Source of the DNA: Gluconacetobacter diazotrophicus PA1 5
GTDB lineage: Bacteria > Pseudomonadota > Alphaproteobacteria > Acetobacterales > Acetobacteraceae
Length of the DNA stretch: 64,000 bases
Assembly: GCF_000021325.1 (NCBI RefSeq)
Contig: NC_011365.1
Coordinates: 3,814,501-3,878,500 of the forward strand
Reading direction: 5' to 3'
Part shown: positions 26,386-34,898 of the stretch, piece by piece
How positions within the stretch are numbered: position 1 is the first letter of the stretch
Layout of the letters: each line of letters begins with the position of its first letter
Program-made: the position numbers and the translations under genes
Notes under the pieces: model-generated
Told to the model about the DNA's origin: nothing
Seen by the model: only the letters and a program-made list of their open reading frames with translations
Database searches by the model: none

Positions 26386-26898
26386 TCAGGCCGCGTGTTC
26401 CGCCGGGGACGCCGCGACGCCGTCATTGGCGGCGGGGGCTTCGACCCGTTCCGGTTCCGCCGGAGGTGCGACGGCGGGGGAGGCAGTGGTGATCGGAATG
26501 CGGCGCGGCTTCAGTGCCTCCGGCACCACATGCTTGACGGTGATGCGCAGCAGGCCGTTCGTCAGGTCCGCGCCCTCGACCAGGATATGATCGGCCAGGG
26601 CGAAGCGGCGGTCGAACGCGCGGGTGGCGATGCCGCGATGCAGCAGTTCGCCGGCCGGGGCGGTGCTGGCGACGCGCCCCGTCACGACCAGCATGTTATC
26701 CTGGACCGTCAGGTCGATATCGTCCGGGCCGAAGCCCGCCACCGCCATGGTCAGGACGTAGCTTCCGTCACCCAGCCGTTCGATATTGTACGGGGGATAG
26801 GACGGAACCGCCGGGTTTTGCGCGGCGTTGTCCACAAGGCGTGCAAGCCGGTCGAAACCGATGGCCGTCCGAAACAGCGGCGCGAAATCATAGGTCAT
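26386..26898 (-). CDS. Small heat-shock protein, Hsp20 family
   Basis: This is an ATP-independent holdase chaperone of the alpha-crystallin/IbpA type. The 170-residue product has YPPYNIERLGDGSYVLTMAVAGF (start of the alpha-crystallin domain), DIDLTVQDNMLVVTG, then LLHRGIATRAFDRRFALADHI and NGLLRITVKHVVPEA. These are classic IbpA-type strands. An Ala/Pro/Glu-rich tail (about 140-170) follows, longer than in IbpA. ATG 26898 was chosen for its strong GAGGAGGT site; the open frame extends 51 residues further upstream without family sequence. Confidence 0.94.
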   Translation of the reverse strand: MTYDFAPLFRTAIGFDRLARLVDNAAQNPAVPSYPPYNIERLGDGSYVLTMAVAGFGPDDIDLTVQDNMLVVTGRVASTAPAGELLHRGIATRAFDRRFALADHILVEGADLTNGLLRITVKHVVPEALKPRRIPITTASPAVAPPAEPERVEAPAANDGVAASPAEHAA

Positions 26899-27011
26899 GT
26901 CAACCTCCTCAACAGCAAGGTCTATGTCAGCAGGCAACGCGATACCCCTCGGCGAGCGGGCTGTGCCTGGCTGGCGGGAACCCGGATGGCGTTCCCGTGT
27001 CCCATACGTGA

Positions 27012-27046
27012 GAAACCCCGCGCCCTCTTTCAAGGGGCGGGGTTTC
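27012..27046 (-). terminator. Probable terminator downstream of rpmE
   Basis: A hairpin with GAAACCCCGC and GCGGGGTTTC-type arms shows AAA before and TTTC after the GC stem on either strand. A second short hairpin (GGGGGG, 4-base loop, CCCCCC) lies at 27070-27085, closer to the rpmE stop. Confidence 0.65.
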
Positions 27047-27093
27047 CGCAAGACATGATCGCGATGATCGGGGGGCGGACCCCCCGGCCGGCA

Positions 27094-27324
27094 TCAGGCT
27101 TTGGCGCGGCGTCCCAGGCCACCGAACTTCTTGTTGAACTTCGCCACCTGGCCCCCGGTGTCGAGCATGCGCTGCACGCCCGTCCACGCCGGATGGGACT
27201 TCGGGTCGATGTCCAGGCGCAGGGTCGCGCCCGGCTGCGCGTAGCACGAACGCGTCTTGTATTCGGTGCCGTCCGTCATGATGACGTTGATTTCGTGGTA
27301 GTCGGGATGGATGCCGGATTTCAT
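27094..27324 (-). CDS. rpmE: 50S ribosomal protein L31
   Basis: The 76-residue product is L31 (bL31): [19 protein letters not shown] at the start and [25 protein letters not shown] in the second half. It has a single cysteine (SCYAQPG) and not the paired CxxC sites, so it is the zinc-free type. ATG 27324 is preferred over the TTG six bases earlier. It is followed by terminator-like hairpins, then hsp20. Confidence 0.96.
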   Translation of the reverse strand: MKSGIHPDYHEINVIMTDGTEYKTRSCYAQPGATLRLDIDPKSHPAWTGVQRMLDTGGQVAKFNKKFGGLGRRAKA

Positions 27325-27523
27325 CGTCAAACCTTACATGTTGGGCCCGCCGATGCCGACCGGGGGCGTTTGCGTGGGCGTATAGACGAGCGCCGGCCCC
27401 GGATCAATGTCTATCTGGGGCGCGGGCGCCACGCCGGCGGCGGGAATGCGGTAACGTGCTGTTTTCCTGTTCCTGCGACGGTCGGCGGATTGCTATCAGG
27501 GTAAGCCAAAAGAAGGAGGCTCC

Positions 27524-27988
27524 ATGGCCACGAAGATCCCGTCCATCCACGCCCCGGGATGGATTTCCGAATTCCGGACGTTCCTCATGCGGGGGAACGT
27601 CGTCGACCTGGCGGTCGGTGTCATCATCGGCGCCGCTTTCACCGGGATCGTCAACAGCCTGGTCAAGGACATCTTTACGCCGTTCATCGGACTGCTGATC
27701 GGCGGCATCGACTTCACCAACGTCTTCTTCACCCTGCGCGGGCCGCATCTGCCCACCCTGGCCGACGCACAGAAGGCCGGGGCGGTCACGATCAATCTGG
27801 GCCTGTTCCTGAACGCCGTCATCCAGTTCGTCATCATCGGCTTCGTGATCTTCTGGGTGGTCAAGGGCGTGAACAAGCTGACTGTGAAGCACGAAGCCCC
27901 GGCCGCGCCGCCCGCGCCGCCGCGCAGCGAAGTGCTGCTGCAGGAAATCCGCGACCTGCTGGCCACCAGGGAAAAGACGGCGCCCTGA
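27524..27988 (+). CDS. mscL: Large-conductance mechanosensitive channel MscL
   Basis: MscL is the emergency osmotic valve of the inner membrane. The 154-residue product has the amphipathic N-terminal helix, TM1 ([21 protein letters not shown], about 24-44) and FTPFIG. A periplasmic loop ([11 protein letters not shown]), TM2 (about 88-112) and a cytoplasmic helix with a proline/alanine linker follow. The first helix keeps the glycine/alanine packing residues of the pore. The start has GAAGGAGG just upstream. It is a single gene convergent with the amidohydrolase. Confidence 0.96.
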   Translation: MATKIPSIHAPGWISEFRTFLMRGNVVDLAVGVIIGAAFTGIVNSLVKDIFTPFIGLLIGGIDFTNVFFTLRGPHLPTLADAQKAGAVTINLGLFLNAVIQFVIIGFVIFWVVKGVNKLTVKHEAPAAPPAPPRSEVLLQEIRDLLATREKTAP

Positions 27989-28000
27989 CGTCCGGCCCGT

Positions 28001-28035
28001 CCGGTGGGCGCGGGGCATGACCTCGCGCCCACCGG
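28001..28035. terminator. Hairpin between convergent mscL and amidohydrolase genes
   Basis: CCGGTGGGCGCG and CGCGCCCACCGG form perfect 12-bp arms around an 11-base loop. No T-tract follows on either strand, so terminator function is only plausible from position. Confidence 0.55.
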
Positions 28036-28038
28036 GCG

Positions 28039-29388
28039 TTACAGGCGCTGGATGCGGCGGGCCTCGCGCGCATGGTCGCGCAGGATTTCGGCCAGGTTGG
28101 ACATGACCGGCACGCCGTCCTCGACCAGGATCGCGCCGTTGACGATTGTCGTCCCTGCGACGGCGGGGGCGCAGCGCAGCCAGGCCTCGACCGGGTCGCT
28201 CAAGGCCCCGGCCCGCGCGATATCCGACATCTTCCAGATGACCAGGTCCGCGCAGGCGCCGGGCCGCAGGTGCCCGATCTCGTCCTCCCACCCCAGGCAG
28301 GCGGCGCCCCCGCGCGTCGCCATGTCCAGCGCATCACGCGCCGACATGGAATGCGGGCCGTTCCTGAAGCGACCCAGCAGCAGCGCCATGCGGGTTTCCA
28401 GCCACATTGATCCGTGGTCGGTGGAGGCCGAGCCGTCGCAGCCCAGCCCCACCCGCATACCGCGCCGGCGCATGCCCATCGCATCGGCCGCGCCGCCGCC
28501 GATCATCATGTTGGAACACGGGCACTGCGCCGTGCAGACCCCGGCATGGGCCAGGCGATCGATCTCGTCGCTGGAGGGGTAGATGTAATGCGCCACCCAC
28601 GACCGGGGGGTGGCCCAGCCCACGCGTTCGAAATATTCGGTGGGTGTGCACCCATAGACATCGGCGCAATACCGGTCCTCGTCGGGGTCTTCCGCCAGAT
28701 GGGTGTGCAGCCGCAGATCGTGCTTTTCCGCCAGCCGTGCCGATTCGGTCATGATCCGCTCGGACACGCTGAACAGCGAGCACGGGGCCAGGGCCACGCG
28801 GCCCATCGCGCCGGGCGACGCGTCATGGAACGCCGCGACCAGCCGTTCGCTGTCCGCCAGGATGGTGTCCTCGTCCTGCACGACGGATGCGGGCGGAAGG
28901 CCACCATCCTTCACCGACCGCGTCATGGACCCGCGCGTGGCATAAAAACGAAAGCCGATATCCCGCGCGGCGCGAAACTGCGCGTCGATCAGGAAGGGCT
29001 TGGGATGGACATACATATGGTCCATCGAGGTCGTGCAGCCGCCCATCAGCAATTCGACCATGGCGACGCAGGTCGACAGGTAGACCGATTCCGCGTCCAG
29101 GTCCGCCCATAGCGGATAGAGACCCGTCAGCCATTCGAACAGCGTGCCGTTCGTCACCGGCGCATAAGCCCGCGTCAGGTTCTGGTACATGTGGTGATGC
29201 GCGTTGATCAGCCCCGGCGTGACCAGTTGCCCCCGCGCGGAAAGGATGGTCCGGGCGGGGGGCGCCGTCGCGACTTCAGCGCCGACGGAATGAACGCGCC
29301 GGTCCTTGATGGCCAGCCAGCCGTCCGCGATTTCATGATCGCGATCGACGTAGATATAGGCGTCGCGGATAAGAAGATCGACCGTCAT
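28039..29388 (-). CDS. Amidohydrolase, 8-oxoguanine deaminase/AtzB-like
   Basis: This is a metal-dependent hydrolase of the cytosine deaminase/AtzB group. The closest recognised type is 8-oxoguanine deaminase, which would salvage oxidised guanine. In the 449-residue product the metal ligands are visible: HxH at 64-66 (NAHHHMYQN), LHTHLAED near 229, and Asp in GLGCDGSASTD near 320. The active-site segments VTPGLINAHHHMYQNLTRAYAP and CPCSNMMIGGG fit this subfamily. Substrate assignment within the group is uncertain. It stands alone between mscL and an SDR gene. Confidence 0.85.
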   Translation of the reverse strand: MTVDLLIRDAYIYVDRDHEIADGWLAIKDRRVHSVGAEVATAPPARTILSARGQLVTPGLINAHHHMYQNLTRAYAPVTNGTLFEWLTGLYPLWADLDAESVYLSTCVAMVELLMGGCTTSMDHMYVHPKPFLIDAQFRAARDIGFRFYATRGSMTRSVKDGGLPPASVVQDEDTILADSERLVAAFHDASPGAMGRVALAPCSLFSVSERIMTESARLAEKHDLRLHTHLAEDPDEDRYCADVYGCTPTEYFERVGWATPRSWVAHYIYPSSDEIDRLAHAGVCTAQCPCSNMMIGGGAADAMGMRRRGMRVGLGCDGSASTDHGSMWLETRMALLLGRFRNGPHSMSARDALDMATRGGAACLGWEDEIGHLRPGACADLVIWKMSDIARAGALSDPVEAWLRCAPAVAGTTIVNGAILVEDGVPVMSNLAEILRDHAREARRIQRL

Positions 29389-29557
29389 GATAGGGGCCTC
29401 CGTGCAGATACCGATGCCAAGGCGGGCGCCTTGTCGCGATGAGCCCTGTCCCGGAGGTGCGAGGTCCGGATCGTCATCAAATCGGTATTGAACGGGCGGT
29501 GGTCGATCGACCCTTTATCATCGAACGGTGCGCGATTCCATTGCGCGATGATCACGA

Positions 29558-29586
29558 AAGCGGCCGCCCACCCAGGGCGGCCGCTT
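29558..29586 (-). terminator. Likely terminator downstream of the SDR gene
   Basis: AAGCGGCCGCCC and GGGCGGCCGCTT form perfect 12-bp arms with a 5-base loop. The minus strand continues with a short TTT, and it lies 14 bases past the SDR stop. Confidence 0.65.
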
Positions 29587-29599
29587 CCGGTTCGTCCGG

Positions 29600-30331
29600 T
29601 TACGCTGTCAGGCCGCCATCGACCGCCAGCGCCGCCCCGGTGATGTAACCGGCCTGCGGGCCGGCCAGGAAGGACACCAGTCCGGCGATGTCGGATACCG
29701 CGCCATAGGCGCCGGTGGCGGTGAAGCTGCGCAGCATGTCGGCGGCCTGGCCCGTGGCGGGGTTCAGTTCCGTATCGATGGGGCCGGGTTCCACCACGTT
29801 GGCGGTGATGCCGCGGGGCCCGAGGTCCCGCGCCACGCCGCGCGCGAAGCCGCACAGCGCCGCCTTGGTGGCGGCATAGAGCGAGATGCCGGGGAAGGGC
29901 GCCCGCGCGCCGAAGGCCGAGCCGATATAGATCAGCCGGCCGCCGTGCGTCATGTGCGCCACGGCTTCCATGGTTTCCACCATCACGGCGCGCAGGTTCA
30001 GGTTCAGCGTCCTTTCGATCTGCTCCACCGTCGCCTCGCCGATCGGGCCGTAGGGATACATCCCGGCGTTGCAGACCAGCACGTCCAGCCGGCCGAGGGC
30101 CTTCACGGTGTCGCGCACGGCGGCGATGTTGCCGTCGGTCGTCCCGCCATCGGCCTTGATGGCCACACCCTTGCGTCCCGCCGCCTCGACCTGCTGGACG
30201 ACCTGGGCCGCCGCCGTGGCGTTGCTGGCGTAGGTCAGGGCGATGTCAAAGCCGTCCTCGGCCAGTTTCCGGGCGATGGCCGCGCCGATACCCCGGCTTC
30301 CCCCGGTGACAAGAGCCACACGCTGGGTCAT
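29600..30331 (-). CDS. Short-chain dehydrogenase/reductase (classical SDR)
   Basis: This 243-residue NAD(P)-dependent oxidoreductase has the cofactor motif TGGSRGIG (about 9-16) and NAG (VCNAGMYPYG). The catalytic Ser is in YIGSAFG, the YxxxK in SLYAATKAALCG, and VEPGPIDTEL and AGYITGAALAVDGG follow as in FabG-like SDRs. Substrate is unknown; it resembles 3-oxoacyl-ACP reductase-like SDRs but has no fatty-acid gene context. ATG 30331 has AAGGAG nearby; the longer open frame upstream is not supported. Confidence 0.9.
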   Translation of the reverse strand: MTQRVALVTGGSRGIGAAIARKLAEDGFDIALTYASNATAAAQVVQQVEAAGRKGVAIKADGGTTDGNIAAVRDTVKALGRLDVLVCNAGMYPYGPIGEATVEQIERTLNLNLRAVMVETMEAVAHMTHGGRLIYIGSAFGARAPFPGISLYAATKAALCGFARGVARDLGPRGITANVVEPGPIDTELNPATGQAADMLRSFTATGAYGAVSDIAGLVSFLAGPQAGYITGAALAVDGGLTA

Positions 30332-30522
30332 GGATCGTACTCCTTGGCTTGATGGAACCTGCCCACCACATGCCGGACGTTCCCCCGTGGGGCAACCCGG
30401 CCGGGCGCGGATCAGGGCTTCGGCGCCGCGCTGCGTGCCGTCGGGACAAAAAGCCGCCCCTGGTCGCTTCAACTGGACGCGATCGAAGGATAGAGTCTTC
30501 GCTGATGACAGGAAGCCCGGAC

Positions 30523-31002
30523 ATGATGAAGAGACCGCCCGCCTCGTTCGACCGGCGCCGGCGATCCGGGCGTCCCCTTGTGCTGACGCTGGCCGGGGTG
30601 CTGGCCATGGCGGGATGCCGCGCCACGGCGCCCGACGCCGCCGTGCGGCCGATGGAGCAACTGCCGCTGGCGCTGCAAGCCTATCTGAGTATCGATACCT
30701 ATTTCATCGCGCAGGGCATGGTCAGCGGCCGCCTGGCCAGCGGCCACCTGAAGCAGGATCAGGCCCGCGACCTGGTCGCCACCACGCTGTATGCCCGGCA
30801 CCTGGCGGCGGAAAACGTCCTGCATCCCACCGAGGGCGGCGAGCGCCGGGTCCAGGTCGCCATCCAGATGATGCTGGCCTGCGTCGGGCAGGCCGACAGC
30901 GGATCGACCGCCGCCTGCCTGCCGGCGCCGGTCAGCGCGCCGGACGCGCGTCGCGCCGAAGTCGCTTCTCGCCCAGTAGAAGCAGGAGCGGCGCCGCGAT
31001 AA
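30523..31002 (+). CDS. Hypothetical lipoprotein
   Basis: The product is about 159 residues with a basic N-terminus, a hydrophobic signal and a lipobox (LAMAGC, Cys at about 32). It is followed by a mostly helical domain (PMEQLPLALQAYLSIDTYF, then DQARDLVATTLYARHLAAEN). No family is recognised. ATG 30523 has AGGAAG at a good distance; ATG 30505 would add six residues. Its 3' end overlaps the end of convergent secF by about 70 bases, so either the true stop region is shared or the C-terminus is unconserved. Confidence 0.7.
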   Translation: MMKRPPASFDRRRRSGRPLVLTLAGVLAMAGCRATAPDAAVRPMEQLPLALQAYLSIDTYFIAQGMVSGRLASGHLKQDQARDLVATTLYARHLAAENVLHPTEGGERRVQVAIQMMLACVGQADSGSTAACLPAPVSAPDARRAEVASRPVEAGAAPR

Positions 31003-31873
31003 AGATCGAGGACGATGTCCCGACCACGATCCCGAACAGCATCACCCAGGCGAAGCTGGACAGGCTGGCGCCGAACAGCGCCAGCGGCAGCGCCGCCAGG
31101 AAGACCGTCGAGGACGTGCCCAGCGTGCGGCCCAGTGTTTCATTGATCGACAGGTCGATCAGCTCGGCCAGGGGCATGGTGCGGTATTTGCGCAGGTTTT
31201 CCCGCACCCGGTCGTACACAACCACCTTGTCGTTGGTGGAATAGCCCAGGATCGTCAGGATGGCCGCGACCATCACCAGGTCGAATTCGAAATGCGTCAG
31301 CACCAGGAAGCCGATGGTCTTGGTCAGGTCCAGCACCAGGGTGACGACCGCGCTGACCGCGAACTCCCATTCGAACCGGAACCAGATATAGCCCAGGATC
31401 ATCAGCAGGCTGATGCCCAGGGCCAGCATGCCGTTGCGGAACAGTTCGGCCGACACCGACGCGCCCACCGCGTCGGCCCGCAGCACCTGCGCGCCGGGCA
31501 GGGTGGCCACGGCGTGGCGCACGGAATCCACCATGGCCTGGGTATGGGCCTCGCGGTCGTGGTCGCCGGCGGGGGGCGCGTCCAGGCGGATCAGCACGTC
31601 GTCGGGCGCGCCGAAGGACTGCACGCCCGCGGCCTCGACATGCTGGGCGGCCAGGGCCGCGCGGATCTTGCCGAAATCGGCCGGGCCCTGGGTCCGGGCC
31701 TCGACCACGATGCCGCCCCGGAAGTCCAGCCCCAGCGTCAGGCCGGGATGCAGGAACAGGATCACGGATGCGATCGACAGCACGGCGGAGGTCGCTAGGC
31801 CGACGAAACGGCCGCGCATGAAGTTGATCCGGGTGCCCTTGGGCACGAAGCGCAGGAGGGGACGAGAGAACAT
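30932..31873 (-). CDS. secF: Protein translocase subunit SecF
   Basis: SecF works with SecD in the inner membrane to drive protein export with the proton-motive force. The 313-residue product has one N-terminal helix (about 27-45), the GLDFRGGIVVEAR motif at the start of the periplasmic domain, and five C-terminal helices. The latter contain GYSTNDKVVVYDRVREN and NETLGRTLGTSSTVFLA, which are SecF signatures. ATG 31873 gives the right family length. The gene starts 8 bases after secD, forming a secDF operon. Its end overlaps the convergent lipoprotein gene. Confidence 0.96.
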   Translation of the reverse strand: MFSRPLLRFVPKGTRINFMRGRFVGLATSAVLSIASVILFLHPGLTLGLDFRGGIVVEARTQGPADFGKIRAALAAQHVEAAGVQSFGAPDDVLIRLDAPPAGDHDREAHTQAMVDSVRHAVATLPGAQVLRADAVGASVSAELFRNGMLALGISLLMILGYIWFRFEWEFAVSAVVTLVLDLTKTIGFLVLTHFEFDLVMVAAILTILGYSTNDKVVVYDRVRENLRKYRTMPLAELIDLSINETLGRTLGTSSTVFLAALPLALFGASLSSFAWVMLFGIVVGTSSSIFIAAPLLLLLGEKRLRRDARPAR

Positions 31874-31881
31874 GATGCGCC

Positions 31882-33441
31882 TCAAACTGGAAGGGCGGTG
31901 GGACGGGTGCGGGCGTACCAGCGCACCATCAGCATCCGCGACAGCAGCAGGGTGGTGAACAGCGTGGTCGCGATGCCGATCATGATCGTCAGGGCGAAAT
32001 TCTGGACCGGGCCGGTGCCGAAGACGAACAGCATGATATGCGCCAGCAAAGCGGTGGCGTTGCTGTCCAGGATGGTGGAGGTCGCGCGTTCGAAACCGGT
32101 CTGCATCGCCGCCAGCGGGGTGCGGCCACGGCCGACTTCCTCGCGCACGCGTTCGTTGATCAGGATGTTCGCATCCACCGCCATGCCCAGGGTCAGCAGC
32201 ATGCCGGCCATGCCGGGCAGCGTCAGCGTGGCCTGGAACAGCGACAGCACGGCCACCATCAGGACCAGGTTGGCCAGCAGGGCGGCGTTCGCGTACCAGC
32301 CGAACCGGCCGTAGAACAGCGCCATGAACACGATCACCAGCGCGAAGCCCACGCCCAGGCTGATCATGCCCGCGCGGATCGAATCGGCGCCCAGCGACGG
32401 GCCGATCGAACGCTGTTCGATGACCGACAGCGGCGCCGGCAGCGCGCCGGCCCGCAGCAGCAGCGCCAGGTCGGTAGCCGACTGCGCGTCGAAGCCGCCG
32501 GTGATCTGGCCGTTGCCGCCGGTAATGGCGGTGCGGATGACCGGGGCCTGGACCACCTTGTTGTCCAGCACGATGGCGAAGCGACGGCCGACATTGGCCT
32601 GCGTCGTCGCGGCGAAGGCCCGCGCGCCGGCGGAATCGAAGGTGAAATTGACCGCCCATTCGCCGCTCTGCTGGTCGATGGCCGCCCCCGCGTTGGTCAG
32701 GTCGGACCCGTCGACATCGACATGGTCCCTGACCGGCAGCTTCTGGTCCGGCGCGTTCAGCATCGGCAGCAGGGTGACGCCGGGACCGGGCACGGCAGAG
32801 CCCAGGGCGTTTTCCTGCACCATGTGGAAGGTCATCTTCGCCGTGGTGCCCAGCAGCTTCTTGACATGCTCGGGGTCGCTGATGCCGGGCAGTTCGACGA
32901 TGATGCGATCCTCGCCCTGGCGGGTGATCTCGGGATCGACCGCGCCGGTCGCGTCGATGCGGCGGCGCACGATTTCGATCGATTGGGTCACGGCCTCGGC
33001 CGCGCGCTGGCGCATGGCGACGGGCGACAGCGTGATGGCGATGCTGCCGTCAGGCCGGCGATCGACCGAAAATTCGTCGGCCACCGCCTTCGGCATGGCG
33101 CGCAGGGTCTTCAGGTCCGCATCGGACTCGGCGGGCTCGCGGGGCGTGAAGGTCACGGTTCCGGCCTGCGCGTCGGTCGCGATGTCACGGTAGCCCAGGC
33201 CGGCGCCCAGCAGCGCCTGGCGCGTGCCGTCCGCCAGGGTCTGCAGGCGGTCGGCGCGGATGCTGTTCATGTCCACCTGCATCAGCAGGTACGACCCGCC
33301 GCGCAGGTCCAGCCCCAGGTGGATCTGGCGCCACGGCACGGCGGGGGCGGGCTGGCGCAGGGCGTTGGGAAGGCAGAGCAACATTCCCAGAAGACATACG
33401 GCCACGACCGAGGCCAATTTGAGCCGGCTGTAATACATCAT
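31882..33441 (-). CDS. secD: Protein translocase subunit SecD
   Basis: This 519-residue partner of SecF has an N-terminal helix (about 8-28), then LGLDLRGGSYLLMQVD. The large periplasmic region has VGRRFAIVLDNKVVQAP. The C-terminal six-helix domain has GMAVDANILINERVREE and GTGPVQNFALTIMIGI. These are diagnostic for SecD. In many bacteria yajC precedes secD; none is present here. The ATGs at 33441 and 33438 are alternative starts. Confidence 0.96.
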   Translation of the reverse strand: MMYYSRLKLASVVAVCLLGMLLCLPNALRQPAPAVPWRQIHLGLDLRGGSYLLMQVDMNSIRADRLQTLADGTRQALLGAGLGYRDIATDAQAGTVTFTPREPAESDADLKTLRAMPKAVADEFSVDRRPDGSIAITLSPVAMRQRAAEAVTQSIEIVRRRIDATGAVDPEITRQGEDRIIVELPGISDPEHVKKLLGTTAKMTFHMVQENALGSAVPGPGVTLLPMLNAPDQKLPVRDHVDVDGSDLTNAGAAIDQQSGEWAVNFTFDSAGARAFAATTQANVGRRFAIVLDNKVVQAPVIRTAITGGNGQITGGFDAQSATDLALLLRAGALPAPLSVIEQRSIGPSLGADSIRAGMISLGVGFALVIVFMALFYGRFGWYANAALLANLVLMVAVLSLFQATLTLPGMAGMLLTLGMAVDANILINERVREEVGRGRTPLAAMQTGFERATSTILDSNATALLAHIMLFVFGTGPVQNFALTIMIGIATTLFTTLLLSRMLMVRWYARTRPTALPV

Positions 33442-33605
33442 GACTGAAAGGGGTGCTCCTTACGCCCGGCCCAGCCGGCTCCCAGTTCTCGTGGGGCGGG
33501 AACATGCCGGGCCGTGGCGCAGGATGCAACCGCCTGGCAGGGGCCGTGGAGGCAAATCCATCCGTTCCGGTCGCGTTTCGTGCGGCCTGTTGCCGGACTG
33601 CCCGC

Positions 33606-34757
33606 CTAAAACAGTGATAGCTGCGGGTCCTGGCGCAAGGGCGGCGGCGCGAAGCGGGAACAATCCAGCGGCCGCTCACGGTCCAGCCCCAGCGCGCGGC
33701 GGGCGCGCAGGAAACGCTGCCGCAGCAGGTCGGCCTCCGCGCCCTCGCCACGGCCGCGCCGGCCGAAGGTCGAATCGTACAGCGCCCCGCCACGCATCGC
33801 GCGGATCCGCCGCAGCACGTGCTGCGCCCGGTCCGGGTAATGGCGGGCAAGCCAGTCCTCGAACAGCGGCGCGACCTCCAGCGGCAGGCGCAGCAGGACA
33901 TAGGCGGCGCCGCTGGCCCCGGCCCGGGCGGCTTCCTTCAGGATCGCCTCCAGTTCGTGATCGGTCAGCGCCGGGATCATCGGCGCGGCCATGACGCTGG
34001 TGGGGATTCCGGCCCGGGCCAGCGCGGCAATGGCCTCCAGCCTCCGTGCCGGGGTCGAGGCCCGTGGTTCCATCCTCCGTGCCAGGTCGGGGTCCAGGGT
34101 CGTGACGGACAGGCTGACATGCACCAGTCTGCGCGCCGCCATGTCGCCCAGGATATCGAGGTCGCGCAGGATTCCGGCCGATTTGGTGACGATGGTCACG
34201 GGATGGGAAAACCGCTCCAGCACCGCCAGGATGGCGCGGGTGATGGCCTGTGTGCGCTCCACCGGCTGGTACGGGTCGGTATTGGTGCCCAGCGCGATGG
34301 GGCGCGGCTGGTAGGACGGGCGGCGCAGTTCCTGTTCCAGCAGACGCGCGGCATCGGGCTTGCAGGTCAGGCGGGTTTCGAAATCCAGCCCGGGCGACAG
34401 GCCCAGCCAGGCATGGGTGGGACGGGCATAGCAATAGATGCAGCCGTGCTCGCACCCGCGATAGGCATTGATCGACCGGTCGAAGCCCAGGTCGGGGCTG
34501 GTGTTGCGGGTGATGATGGTCCGGGCGGCCTCGAACGACAGTTCGGTGCGCGGCGCGCCGTCTTCGCCCTCGGCCAGCGTGCCCCATCCGTCATCGACGG
34601 GGGACGCCTGCTGCGCGGCGTGGCGGTCGGGCAGCGACAGCGTGGCGCCGCGTCCGTGGCGGATGCCGGCCAGGCTGGTGGACCGTTCGTCCAGCGTCCG
34701 GGCCGCCGAACGCGTCTGCTGTCCCTGGCCGATGCGGATGGGGGAGGGGTCTGGCAT
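33606..34757 (-). CDS. Radical SAM protein (PA0069/SplB-like family)
   Basis: This 383-residue protein has the radical SAM cluster motif CEHGCIYCY (Cys 102, 106, 109). It is followed by family blocks GLDFETRLTCKPDAARLL, PIALGTNTDPYQPVERT, PVTIVTKSAGILRDLDIL, VHVSLSVTTLD and APMIPALTDHELEAIL. These match the PA0069-type family, distant kin of spore photoproduct lyases, whose biochemical role is unknown. ATG 34757 is preferred for its GGAG site; upstream ATGs at 34778 and 34856 are in frame. It diverges from the Gfo/Idh gene. Confidence 0.9.
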   Translation of the reverse strand: MPDPSPIRIGQGQQTRSAARTLDERSTSLAGIRHGRGATLSLPDRHAAQQASPVDDGWGTLAEGEDGAPRTELSFEAARTIITRNTSPDLGFDRSINAYRGCEHGCIYCYARPTHAWLGLSPGLDFETRLTCKPDAARLLEQELRRPSYQPRPIALGTNTDPYQPVERTQAITRAILAVLERFSHPVTIVTKSAGILRDLDILGDMAARRLVHVSLSVTTLDPDLARRMEPRASTPARRLEAIAALARAGIPTSVMAAPMIPALTDHELEAILKEAARAGASGAAYVLLRLPLEVAPLFEDWLARHYPDRAQHVLRRIRAMRGGALYDSTFGRRGRGEGAEADLLRQRFLRARRALGLDRERPLDCSRFAPPPLRQDPQLSLF

Positions 34758-34898
34758 CGTGGGCTCCGGGGTGTCCATCCATGGTGGCAGACCCTCCTTC
34801 CGCCCGTCAAGAACAAAACGGGAACACATGCCGGCCCCCTCTGGCCCATCCGCCATGGCTGTTCTACCCCTTCGTCATCGCGGACGCGGGAGGGGACG

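Noticed and set aside
26999-27040. Possible RpoH promoter (CTTGAAA ... CGTAT) upstream of hsp20 on the minus strand
   Set aside because: The spacing between the elements is about 22 bases, too long for RpoH, and the sequence is part of the rpmE terminator hairpin.
33819-34898. Upstream half of a 707-codon + frame in front of the Gfo/Idh oxidoreductase
   Set aside because: The first ~360 codons are antisense to the radical SAM gene and non-conserved. The real start has a strong ribosome site at 34899.
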